NCBI GenBank assembly: GCA_019119045.1
Contig: DWXS01000083.1
Span: 1-64,000, forward strand
Source: Candidatus Mailhella merdavium
GTDB lineage: Bacteria; Desulfobacterota; Desulfovibrionia; Desulfovibrionales; Desulfovibrionaceae
DNA: 64,000 bases
Direction of reading: 5' to 3'
The stretch's first letter is position 1. Every line of letters starts with the position of its first letter. The notes under the pieces were generated by a model. The model saw only the letters and a list, made by a program, of their open reading frames with translations, was not told the DNA's origin and made no database searches. Shown here piece by piece: positions 34,199 to 40,457 of the stretch. The translations under genes were made by a program, and so were the position numbers.

Positions 34199-34678
34199 AT
34201 GAAATTGTGTGAACGTCTGCGCTTACTCATTGAAAAAGTAGAAAATATTTCCCAGAACGAATTCTGCCGCCGGGTAGGACTGAGCCCGCAGACGCTGAGC
34301 AAATACCTCACGCCGGAGAAGGAATCAGGGGTGAAAGTGGAAACCCTGGACCGAATTATGGCCACTTTCCCCGAGATCAACCCTGCATGGCTCTATTACG
34401 GTGAGGGCGAGCCTCTGCGCGCGGATCAGCCGGAAGATGCCGGCATGGCTCTCCTGCGGGAGCAGGTGGCACGGCTTGAGGGCGAACTGACGCAGGCCCG
34501 GAAAATGCTTGTGGATACACAGGCAAAGTATATCGACCTGATGGAACGATATGACGCTACCAGGGGTCTCCCTCGGGACAAACTGAGCGAGGCTGCCCGG
34601 GAACTGAGGGAGCATATGGATGCCCCTGGTGTGCGCTTGGCTGGTACCAGCCATGGCGACAGTGACAAGCTGAATTAA
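34199..34678 (+). CDS. CI-like phage repressor (XRE HTH)
   Basis: This 159-aa protein has an XRE HTH at about 18-45 (SQNEFCRRVGLSPQTLSKYLT) and the WLYYGEG segment common in CI-type repressors (the HTH/oligomerisation linker). Instead of a LexA-like peptidase domain it ends in a coiled coil (about 85-125). It therefore lacks the autocleavage site, and induction probably depends on an antirepressor, such as the frameshifted one at 58200. The ribosome site is weak. Confidence 0.8.
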   Translation: MKLCERLRLLIEKVENISQNEFCRRVGLSPQTLSKYLTPEKESGVKVETLDRIMATFPEINPAWLYYGEGEPLRADQPEDAGMALLREQVARLEGELTQARKMLVDTQAKYIDLMERYDATRGLPRDKLSEAARELREHMDAPGVRLAGTSHGDSDKLN

Positions 34679-34680
34679 AC

Positions 34681-34710
34681 AGAAAGGCCCCGGCAAGTCG
34701 GGGCCTTTCT
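34681..34710. terminator. Bidirectional terminator between CI-like gene and small membrane gene
   Basis: A 12-bp perfect stem (AGAAAGGCCCCG / CGGGGCCTTTCT) with a short T-rich tail on both sides separates convergent genes. Confidence 0.75.
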
Positions 34711-34716
34711 GTTCGG

Positions 34717-34983
34717 CTACTTGAGAAAAGCGATAACGGCAACGATGAGCGCAGTTTGCGCCACCATTGTGGCAATCATCCACTTGAGAATTTCGTGCTT
34801 GTTGGTTTCCATTTTATTTTCGAGCATCAGGATGTCTGCCTGCGTGGCAAGCTCCTTTGCGGCAACCATTTCATCCAGTGCAGCCTTCTGGGCTTTTGCC
34901 AGCGCATCGGCCTGTTCCTGCGGCATCCCCGCAGATTGCAGCGTCTTGCTGTATGCCAACGTATCAAATGTGATAGCGGTCAT
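34717..34983 (-). CDS. DUF1640-like coiled-coil membrane protein
   Basis: This 88-aa protein has an N-terminal helical region with QADALAKAQ, a coiled coil (about 30-62), and a C-terminal transmembrane helix (MIATMVAQTALIVAVIAFL). The layout matches small CCDC90/DUF1640-like proteins common in phage early regions. The ribosome site is AAGGAGG. Two GCAATA-N3-TATTGC palindromes lie 170-220 bases upstream, so it may be controlled by the neighbouring regulator. Confidence 0.7.
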   Translation of the reverse strand: MTAITFDTLAYSKTLQSAGMPQEQADALAKAQKAALDEMVAAKELATQADILMLENKMETNKHEILKWMIATMVAQTALIVAVIAFLK

Positions 34984-35156
34984 AACGGCCTCCTTGTATG
35001 GAAGTTAACCATTTGCATATATTTCGTCTACCTTTTCCGAACCTGCTCCGGCTTGCCCGGACCGCGCAGGCAGCGAACCTGTCACGTCCCGGCGGGGCCT
35101 TCTTCGCGCTGATTGTCAATGAACGGGCGGTGTTCCCGCTTGGTGAAAATAAAAAT

Positions 35157-35171
35157 GCAATAATTTATTGC
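35157..35171. repeat. Operator palindrome copy 1 (GCAATA-N3-TATTGC)
   Basis: This perfect 15-base palindrome is one of three copies that differ only in the central three bases (ATT here). It lies 174 bases upstream of the DUF1640-like start. Confidence 0.7.
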
Positions 35172-35189
35172 TTTAGTCAAGACAAAATA

Positions 35190-35204
35190 GCAATATATTA
35201 TTGC
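35190..35204. repeat. Operator palindrome copy 2 (GCAATA-N3-TATTGC)
   Basis: This perfect palindrome has centre TAT. Copies 1 and 2 are 33 bases apart start to start, about three helical turns, so bound dimers would face the same side of the DNA. Confidence 0.7.
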
Positions 35205-35248
35205 ACAAAAATACATAAAAAAAGCCGCTGATTGCGGCCTCTTTATGC

Positions 35249-35524
35249 TCATAGCCTGTTGTTTTCGAGGGCGCGGCTCAAAACACGGGCAGGGTCTACA
35301 CCCAGCGGGGCGCATAACCTGACAAAATCCGAAATACAAAGTTTCTGCGGCTGTCCATTGGATTGCGGTTTTTTCAGGTTCTGAATTTTCCTGCGCCCAT
35401 TTATTGTACCCAGAAAAGCGGAATTTCCCCACGCCTCGTCGGTCAGCCCCTTTTCCTTGCGGAGAGCGTCAAGGTACTCAAGTATGTCGCGCTCAACTTT
35501 CACGGCAACACCTTCTTCGATCAT
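35249..35524 (-). CDS. Putative phage DNA-binding regulator (91 aa)
   Basis: The start at 35524 follows AGGAGG. The product begins MIEEGVAVKVERDILEYL and includes a helical region (SDFVRLCAPLGVDPARVL) that resembles an XRE-like HTH half, with a basic stretch (NGRRKIQNLKK) before it. It is flanked on both sides by copies of the GCAATA-N3-TATTGC palindrome, which makes it the best candidate for the protein that binds them. The family is not recognised, so the regulatory role is inference from context. Confidence 0.6.
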   Translation of the reverse strand: MIEEGVAVKVERDILEYLDALRKEKGLTDEAWGNSAFLGTINGRRKIQNLKKPQSNGQPQKLCISDFVRLCAPLGVDPARVLSRALENNRL

Positions 35525-35591
35525 GGCTCCTCCTGCGTATGATGAGGAGTATAGCACAAAAATGCGACTAAATCTTGCCGTATTTTTCGCT

Positions 35592-35621
35592 TTGACTCAA
35601 GCAATATTTTATTGCTATAAA
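35592..35621 (+). promoter_or_regulatory. Plus-strand promoter with operator palindrome in the spacer
   Basis: TTGACT, an 18-base spacer and TATAAA. Copy 3 of the palindrome (35601-35615, centre TTT) fills the spacer, so a bound repressor would exclude RNA polymerase. It points at the structured small-peptide modules downstream, and it also lies upstream of the 91-aa regulator on the other strand. Confidence 0.7.
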
Positions 35622-35686
35622 TCTTTTGTCCATACCCCCATGGCCCGAGTATCCGCCATGCACCACACACCGGGGGCGCGGACGCC

Positions 35687-35712
35687 AGAAAGCCCCCTTA
35701 CGGGGGCTTTCG
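35687..35712. other. Hairpin in leader of small-peptide module 1
   Basis: A 10-bp perfect stem (GAAAGCCCCC / GGGGGCTTTC) with a TTAC loop. Its right arm (GGGCTTTCGCTTGTGC) recurs at the start of module 2, but the left arm does not. Confidence 0.6.
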
Positions 35713-35755
35713 CTTGTGCGGCATGGGGCGGAGTGATATCTATGCGTCGGGCCGG

Positions 35756-35771
35756 CCTCCCGTAAAGGAGG
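35756..35771 (+). promoter_or_regulatory. Ribosome-site-sequestering hairpin, module 1
   Basis: CCTCC, loop CGTAAA, GGAGG. The right arm is the Shine-Dalgarno sequence of the 26-aa peptide, so translation should be blocked unless the hairpin opens. The equivalent hairpin is present in module 2. Confidence 0.7.
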
Positions 35772-35778
35772 TAAGCTC

Positions 35779-35859
35779 ATGAAGCAATTCCTGCTGGATG
35801 TCCTTGCGGGCATCGTATCGGCCCTTGTTGCGGCCTGGGTTCTTTCCGGGCTGAAATAA
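35779..35859 (+). CDS. 26-aa hydrophobic peptide, module 1
   Basis: The peptide begins MKQFLLDVLAG and continues as one transmembrane-like helix with a Lys end. It has an AAGGAGGT ribosome site at good spacing, held inside a hairpin. An upstream 19-codon frame (from 35723) stops with TGA overlapping this ATG, so coupling is possible; this frame is not kept in module 2. Size, hydrophobicity and sequestered ribosome site resemble type I toxin peptides. No homolog is claimed. Confidence 0.6.
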   Translation: MKQFLLDVLAGIVSALVAAWVLSGLK

Positions 35860-35863
35860 GCGC

Positions 35864-35895
35864 GGCCCGGTAGGAATTGCCGTTCCTACCGGGCC
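35864..35895 (+). ncRNA. Covarying 13-bp hairpin after peptide 1
   Basis: GGCCCGGTAGGAA pairs perfectly with TTCCTACCGGGCC across a six-base loop. There is no T tract on the plus strand, so it is not a plain terminator. Compared with 36180-36211 all four arm differences are compensated on the other arm. Confidence 0.7.
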
Positions 35896-35938
35896 AAAGT
35901 TCGAGTAGCAGTTTCTGCTGTGAAACTCGGGCGGCTGG

Positions 35939-35977
35939 CCCAAGGGGCCGGGGGTGTTGACGCACTTCCGGCCCCGC
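35939..35977 (+). repeat. 39-base identical element, copy 1
   Basis: Identical to 36257-36295. It contains an 8-bp stem (GGGGCCGG / CCGGCCCC) with TTGACG in the loop. TTAAATA follows in both copies, so it may be a terminator hairpin overlapping a promoter for the next module. Confidence 0.75.
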
Positions 35978-36068
35978 TTCTGTTAAATACGGCACAGATT
36001 CTGTATTGGCAAGGGCTTTCGCTTGTGCTGTCTCCAACAGAGTGATACCTAAGCCGCCGTGGGCACGC

Positions 36069-36082
36069 CCTCCGGAAGGAGG
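36069..36082 (+). promoter_or_regulatory. Ribosome-site-sequestering hairpin, module 2
   Basis: CCTCC, tetraloop GGAA (GNRA type), GGAGG. The right arm is the Shine-Dalgarno of peptide 2. The loop differs from module 1 while the stem is kept. Confidence 0.75.
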
Positions 36083-36090
36083 TGATGCCT

Positions 36091-36171
36091 ATGCTGCACT
36101 TTCTCCGGGCAGTCGTGGTCAACGCGCTTGGCCGCCTGCTGGCTTATTTGGTCAGACGCATGTTTGATTAA
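36091..36171 (+). CDS. 26-aa hydrophobic/basic peptide, module 2
   Basis: The peptide begins MLHFLRAVVVN and is an amphipathic or transmembrane helix with four Arg residues. It has the same length (26 aa) and the same relative position as peptide 1, behind GGAAGGAGGTG. The sequence has diverged almost completely while the RNA framework is conserved. This suggests a duplicated module whose peptide changes quickly. Confidence 0.6.
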   Translation: MLHFLRAVVVNALGRLLAYLVRRMFD

Positions 36172-36179
36172 ATGAGTTC

Positions 36180-36211
36180 GCCCCGGCAGAAGGTGAAGCT
36201 TCTGCCGGGGC
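36180..36211 (+). ncRNA. Covarying 13-bp hairpin after peptide 2
   Basis: GCCCCGGCAGAAG pairs perfectly with CTTCTGCCGGGGC across a six-base loop. It is the counterpart of 35864-35895, with four compensatory pair changes. It is followed in both copies by a shorter covarying stem and the conserved AAACTCGG. Confidence 0.7.
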
Positions 36212-36256
36212 CGCGCTTTGAGCTTGTCACAAGCTGATAAACTCGGAGGACGTGCC

Positions 36257-36295
36257 CCCAAGGGGCCGGGGGTGTTGACGCACTTCCGGCCCCGC
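36257..36295 (+). repeat. 39-base identical element, copy 2
   Basis: Identical to 35939-35977, 318 bases downstream. Here the stem is followed by GCCCTTTTT, giving a better intrinsic-terminator shape, and then TTAAATA. Confidence 0.75.
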
Positions 36296-36428
36296 CCTTT
36301 TTAAATAGGACTTTCAGAGGTCTTTTGCAACAGCTCAGGCGGCCTTGCGCCGCGAAAGGATCAGCCGCCACCAGAAGGCCTGGAGCCGTGCGGGGCTGGA
36401 ACCGTCAAGAAAGAGGGGGAAAAACATG

Positions 36429-36725
36429 TTACCTCCCGAGGTTGATGATTTTTGCCTGACCGCGCGGGGCGTCGAGGGGGTCTGGCGCGCCCGCGGGTTC
36501 AGGCTGGCTGGCCAGCAGAATAGCCAGAATCTGTGTTCCTAGCCTTTCAAGCTGGTCAAGGCGGGGCGTCCGCCCTCTGGTGCCCAGAGCCATGGCCCAG
36601 GGCATGGCCTCCTGCATGGCGGCCTTGAGCAGCATGTCCGCCCGGGGGTAGGCGTCCATCATCTGCTCCGCGTTGGCCGTCATGCGCGAAAGCAGCTTGT
36701 CTCTTGCCGGGAAGGGCGCGGCCAT
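36429..36725 (-). CDS. Hypothetical phage protein (98 aa)
   Basis: This is the last gene of the late operon, starting MAAPFPARDKLLSRM, with helical content and a hydrophobic LGTQILAILLAS segment. It begins three bases after the stop of the preceding gene, so the two are coupled. No recognised family. Confidence 0.6.
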   Translation of the reverse strand: MAAPFPARDKLLSRMTANAEQMMDAYPRADMLLKAAMQEAMPWAMALGTRGRTPRLDQLERLGTQILAILLASQPEPAGAPDPLDAPRGQAKIINLGR

Positions 36726-36728
36726 GGC

Positions 36729-37262
36729 CTACACCGCCTTCTGTTCCGGCTTGCCTTCGCCGGATTTTCCTTCCGGTACGGCTTCGCCGGGTTTTTCCGC
36801 CTGCCGTGTGCCGCCGAGCAGTTCGCGCCCCCAGCCGGTATCCACGGCGTTTTTCTTCCGGTTCTCCGCCAGCGCCACGCCGAGAACGGTATCAAGGAAG
36901 GCCTGCGAGGCGTTGCCCTTGCTGGCCAGACGCGGCTCCGCGATGTAGTAGACCATTTCGCGGGGCTGCACGGCGTCAAGGTTGGGCGGCATGTAGTCGT
37001 ACACCCTGAACGCCTTGATGCGTTTTTCCGTGGTGACGCGTCCGACTTCCGCCGAGGCGGGAATGAGCAGATCAACCACCACCATATACAGCGTCTTGCC
37101 CTCCGGCGCGCCTGCCACCCTGACAGGATCGCAGGCGGTCTTGATGACGCGCGCGCCGCTCAGGTTGGGCTGCACGGTGGTGTCGTTGGCCGGATCATAC
37201 AGCAGATGCCAGATATCGCCCTCGAACTCGACCGAGGACGGAAAAAGTGACGTGTTGGCCAT
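36729..37262 (-). CDS. Hypothetical phage protein (177 aa)
   Basis: The start MANTSLF at 37262 follows GGAGGG; a start five codons earlier is less likely. The fold-rich N-terminal 120 residues (FEGDIWHLLYDPANDT, KTLYMVVVDLLIP) are followed by a charged, Lys/Glu/Pro-rich tail. It lies downstream of the fibre genes in the late operon. Function unknown. Confidence 0.65.
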   Translation of the reverse strand: MANTSLFPSSVEFEGDIWHLLYDPANDTTVQPNLSGARVIKTACDPVRVAGAPEGKTLYMVVVDLLIPASAEVGRVTTEKRIKAFRVYDYMPPNLDAVQPREMVYYIAEPRLASKGNASQAFLDTVLGVALAENRKKNAVDTGWGRELLGGTRQAEKPGEAVPEGKSGEGKPEQKAV

Positions 37263-37283
37263 GGCGTTGCCCTCCATGTATGG

Positions 37284-38117
37284 TTATTTCGCAGCCTGCG
37301 CGCAGAGCTGAAGCAGGGCCGCGACAGTGTGCGTCAGTTCCTTCCGGACGTCTTTCAGGGGTTTCTTTTCTTCCAGCGCGGCGAGCAGTTCCCCTGTTTC
37401 CATCTTGACGATGCCCGGATAGTCGCTCTTCTTGAGGTAGTCCGGCCAGGTAGGCGGCGGGGACTTGATGACGTCCACCGCGGCCTCAAAGACGCCGGGC
37501 AGCGCGGCAAGAAACGGCTTGCCGGTAACGATGCCCGCAAGCCTGTCGCTCAGACCCTTGAGTTTGGCCAGCCCTTCGTCGGGCCTGGCATGGTCGTCGT
37601 CATCGTCATCATCGCCGGACTTGCGCTCTTTCTTCTTTTTGCGTTCAGAGCCGCCGGATTCGCCGTCTTCCAGCTCTTCCAGACGCTCTTCCAGCTTGCG
37701 CAACCTGCGCTCCAGGCGATGCACCTTTTCCGCCGAGTCCTCGCGTCCGGACTCGCGGCTGGAACCATGGCCCATTTCGTCGTCATAGTGACGGCGCGAG
37801 CCGAAATGTCCGTAGGGGCCGTCTTCTTCCGTGCTGGCCCGATGGACAAAACGTCCGTTTGAACCGCGGCCCCGACGCATTTCCTCGTCAGTGTAAAAGT
37901 CCGGCGCCAGATATCCCATCTGCCGGTTCTGCGGCGGCATGGTCATGTCGTGGCCGCCGTTGGCGTAATCGCCGCCGTACATGCCGGGATGGCCGTATGC
38001 CCGGGCGCCCTGATGACCGCCCTGCATGCCGCCGTTGCCTCCTGTCTGGCCCCCTGTCTGGTTGACGCGCTCGCCCCGTTCGCCGGAGGAGCCGCCAAGC
38101 ACGAGTCGTACACCCAT
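37284..38117 (-). CDS. Low-complexity phage protein: Gly-rich, coiled coil, poly-Asp (277 aa)
   Basis: Residues 1-65 are rich in Gly, Gln, His and Met (GGQTGGNGGMQGGHQG). Residues about 125-165 form a charged coiled coil (LERRLRKLEERLEELED). A Lys run and a DDDDDDD tract follow, then a globular C-terminal part ending in KELTHTVAALLQLC. The ribosome site is AAGGAG. It resembles virion or scaffold-like accessory proteins only in general style. It lies between a Cys-rich protein and two hypothetical genes. Confidence 0.6.
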   Translation of the reverse strand: MGVRLVLGGSSGERGERVNQTGGQTGGNGGMQGGHQGARAYGHPGMYGGDYANGGHDMTMPPQNRQMGYLAPDFYTDEEMRRGRGSNGRFVHRASTEEDGPYGHFGSRRHYDDEMGHGSSRESGREDSAEKVHRLERRLRKLEERLEELEDGESGGSERKKKKERKSGDDDDDDDHARPDEGLAKLKGLSDRLAGIVTGKPFLAALPGVFEAAVDVIKSPPPTWPDYLKKSDYPGIVKMETGELLAALEEKKPLKDVRKELTHTVAALLQLCAQAAK

Positions 38118-38185
38118 GATTATCTCCTTGTGCGGGGCGGGATCGCTCCCGCCCCGGTCGGCAACCCTGGAGGGCTGCGGGTTGC

Positions 38186-39001
38186 CTAGGCGGCAGCGGC
38201 GGTGGAGCCGGTGGTGGTGCGGAACGCGGCCATATGGCCGAGTATTGTGGTCAGCATGGATTGCATGTCGTTGCGGGTCTGCTGGGAGGTTCCGGCGGCC
38301 AGGGCGCTGTTGAACTGCTGGGCTTCAAGCTGGGCGATCTTGGCGTCCTTGGCGTTCATTTCGCGCAGCAGACGCTCACGGTCGATCTGGGAGATGAGGG
38401 CGCGGGTGGCTTCGCCTTCCGCGTGCAGGGCCGCGCGGGTGTCGCAGCCTTGCCGCTCGATGTTCCGGTTCGTTTCGCAGCAGCAATCGGAAATGGCCTT
38501 CTGAGTCTGGCAGCAGCAGTTGTCGATGCTGGACTTCAGTTCAAAGGTATTCCGCATCGCCTGAACTTCATTGGCATGAGTGGCGTTGAGCTGGAAAATA
38601 GTGTTGTCTTTCTGAGCAATCTGCCCATTGAGGCCTGTGGTGAGAACAGCCGCTTCGGTTCGGCACTGGCCCTGCGCCAGTTGCGCGCCGATATTCTGAG
38701 CGGCGGCAATGGTACGGCCGAACCCTTCGCACATGGCCGAGTTGAGATTGGTGGTCTGGATGAGCTGGTCACGGCCGATGGAATTGACGTCCGTGCGCAT
38801 GGTGGTCAGAGTATCCATGATGAACTGGTTGCCCTGGTTGTTGCAGCAGTTGCCGCCGCCGCATCCGCCGTTGTTCCAGCGGTTGCCGTTCCAGGCACTG
38901 CCCACGGCTCCGCCGATGGCGCCGCCGATGAGCGCGCCGCCCCAGTCACCCCAGCCGTTATTGTTGCCGTTGATGTCGAAAGTAGGCTGCAATCCGTCCA
39001 T
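38186..39001 (-). CDS. Gly/Asn-rich protein with repeated Cys-Cys-Cys motifs (271 aa)
   Basis: The start at 39001 follows TTGGAGG. Residues 1-60 are rich in Gly, Asn and Trp and include GGCGGGNCC. The middle holds two CCC triplets eight residues apart (NCCCQTQKAISDCCC) within a long helical region. Similar proteins occur widely in gut phages and bacteria without an assigned role. The cysteines could form disulfides or bind metal in a fibrous coiled coil. It sits just downstream of the fibre genes, so a virion role is possible. Confidence 0.6.
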   Translation of the reverse strand: MDGLQPTFDINGNNNGWGDWGGALIGGAIGGAVGSAWNGNRWNNGGCGGGNCCNNQGNQFIMDTLTTMRTDVNSIGRDQLIQTTNLNSAMCEGFGRTIAAAQNIGAQLAQGQCRTEAAVLTTGLNGQIAQKDNTIFQLNATHANEVQAMRNTFELKSSIDNCCCQTQKAISDCCCETNRNIERQGCDTRAALHAEGEATRALISQIDRERLLREMNAKDAKIAQLEAQQFNSALAAGTSQQTRNDMQSMLTTILGHMAAFRTTTGSTAAAA

Positions 39002-39113
39002 GACATAACCTCCAAGATATTTTCCGCTCCTGCGGCGTTGTTTGAAGGTCAGCATGGCGCGGTTCGCGGCGGACGCACAGACGCGCGGATGCATGATGCC
39101 GGAACATGCCGGA

Positions 39114-39314
39114 TTATGCCGAATGGTACCAGATCGACTCTTTCCAGTCATCCAGCCATTCTTTCGTATACCAGATATGATAGCCGTTGGGGCTGGCGTA
39201 GCGCGGGCCCTTGTCGCCCTCGTGCCACTGCTTGCGGCCGCGCCGCATCTTGGCCAGCCATGATTCGGAAATGCCCAAATACCGCGCCGCCTCTTTTGGG
39301 GTAAGCTGCATCAT
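39114..39314 (-). CDS. AlpA/excisionase-type HTH protein (66 aa)
   Basis: LTPKEAARYLGISESWLAKMRRG is a clear HTH, and HIWYTKEWLDDW matches the C-terminal part of helix-turn-helix domain 17 (AlpA/Xis-like) proteins. It lies in the late region between a fibre cassette and the Cys-rich gene. Possible roles are local transcription control or recombination, the latter attractive because a duplicated fibre cassette is adjacent. This is inference. Confidence 0.65.
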   Translation of the reverse strand: MMQLTPKEAARYLGISESWLAKMRRGRKQWHEGDKGPRYASPNGYHIWYTKEWLDDWKESIWYHSA

Positions 39315-39464
39315 GCCCGTTTCTCACGCGCTTGCCCTGAAAATCCGCATGCGCTATCGTGCGCCTGCTTACCTGTACAGACAGGAGCACGACAACGGCG
39401 GATACTCTGCGCGGCAGATCCCCTCTGCGCGCGGGGCCGTGATGGGGCGGTGGTGCGCCTCATC

Positions 39465-39490
39465 GGTGGGGGCGTGCCGCGCCCCCGCCA
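39465..39490. terminator. GC-rich hairpin after fibre cassette
   Basis: GTGGGGGCG / CGCCCCCGCC-type stem ten bases downstream of the fibre cassette on the minus strand. No T tract, so it is a weak or Rho-assisted terminator at best. Confidence 0.35.
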
Positions 39491-39500
39491 CTACTCAAAG

Positions 39501-40370
39501 CTAAAGCTGGTAAAAGTTTACCTGAGGGTAGTCTTCGCCAGTGGCGGACAAATGGAGTTTTACGGTCATTCCTGTGATGATAGCCATATCCATATTCTGC
39601 ATACCACCTACATTGGTATCTCCTGAATCCCGATATCCAATGCGAGATATCGGGATCATTTCATATCTACCAGAAGTATTAGGTTTCAGACCATGACCAA
39701 CAAGTAGCCCGGACACGCTGGAATAGCTGGCGGCAGTAATTGTGATGTATGAAACCTCACGCCAACTGTCAGACTGATTGGCAATTACCATCCAGAGCAG
39801 CAATCGCCCGGGTGTCAAGCCGGAGATGGTGACATCGTTGCCGTGTGTAAGCACCGCCGCGGTATGAACCAGCTTAGGACCGCCGCCAATCCCGCTCTGC
39901 TGAAGAGCCTGCGCCAATGCCTGCAAGCTGTTGACGCCTGTTCCCCCATTGGCAGGGTTGAGTATCCCCGATACGCCGGGAGTTATATTCGCGGTTCCGT
40001 CAAACGCCTCACCATTCTGCTGACCGAGTTCAACGGTAATCGTTCGCGGCGTTTGCAATTTTTTTGCAGCCAAGGCCACGCCATTGCCCTCAAGCGCAGT
40101 CCCGGATTCATTGCCGTATTTGACATCGTAGGCATTGGCTTCCGCATCCAGTTCAAGACCAATGCCCGGCTTTGGTATGTCAACAATATTTGCGATTTGC
40201 CGCCAATATTGCGCGGAAGTCTCCAGACCCGGCATACGCACTCCCGCCTCTGTCCCCACGCCTGATTCCTGCAACCAGAGCCAGGGGGAGCCGTTATATG
40301 CCACGACAATGGGATCGGGATAGCATTTTTCCTTGTCCCATCCCAGCGCCACGGGATTATTGCCTAACAT
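39501..40370 (-). CDS. Tail-fibre C-terminal cassette lacking a ribosome site (289 aa)
   Basis: The frame aligns end to end with the last 290 residues of the fibre at 40458-41750. Shared parts include VALGW, CYPDPI, WLWLQ-SGVGT, LTPGRLLLWMVIANQ and the DYP-V-FY-L end. It lacks the N-terminal, virion-attachment half and has no Shine-Dalgarno before its ATG (AAAATCAAT). Its base composition is higher in GC than the copy in the complete fibre. I read it as a silent alternative receptor-binding tip or a remnant of recombination. Confidence 0.7.
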   Translation of the reverse strand: MLGNNPVALGWDKEKCYPDPIVVAYNGSPWLWLQESGVGTEAGVRMPGLETSAQYWRQIANIVDIPKPGIGLELDAEANAYDVKYGNESGTALEGNGVALAAKKLQTPRTITVELGQQNGEAFDGTANITPGVSGILNPANGGTGVNSLQALAQALQQSGIGGGPKLVHTAAVLTHGNDVTISGLTPGRLLLWMVIANQSDSWREVSYITITAASYSSVSGLLVGHGLKPNTSGRYEMIPISRIGYRDSGDTNVGGMQNMDMAIITGMTVKLHLSATGEDYPQVNFYQL

Positions 40371-40401
40371 ATTGATTTTATTTTGTCTACAACCTGATAA
40401 A

Positions 40402-40453
40402 ATGTGCCAAATGTGCCCAAATTAGGCTTAAAATGTGTCCGAAATATGTGCCC
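40402..40453. repeat. Four ATGTG(C/T)C repeats between fibre tip copies
   Basis: ATGTGCC occurs three times and ATGTGTC once in 52 bases, exactly between the end of the full fibre and the start of the fibre cassette. It may be a recombination seed or merely simple-sequence drift. Confidence 0.4.
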
Positions 40454-40457
40454 AACA

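Noticed and set aside
35568..36371. Minus-strand open frames sharing a GAGSASTPPAP segment
   Set aside because: They are translations of the repeated structured DNA on the opposite strand and lack ribosome sites.
36426..36542. 38-aa plus-strand frame following the second peptide module as a third module
   Set aside because: It is antisense to a coding gene and lacks the CCTCC/GGAGG hairpin and the post-stop stem.
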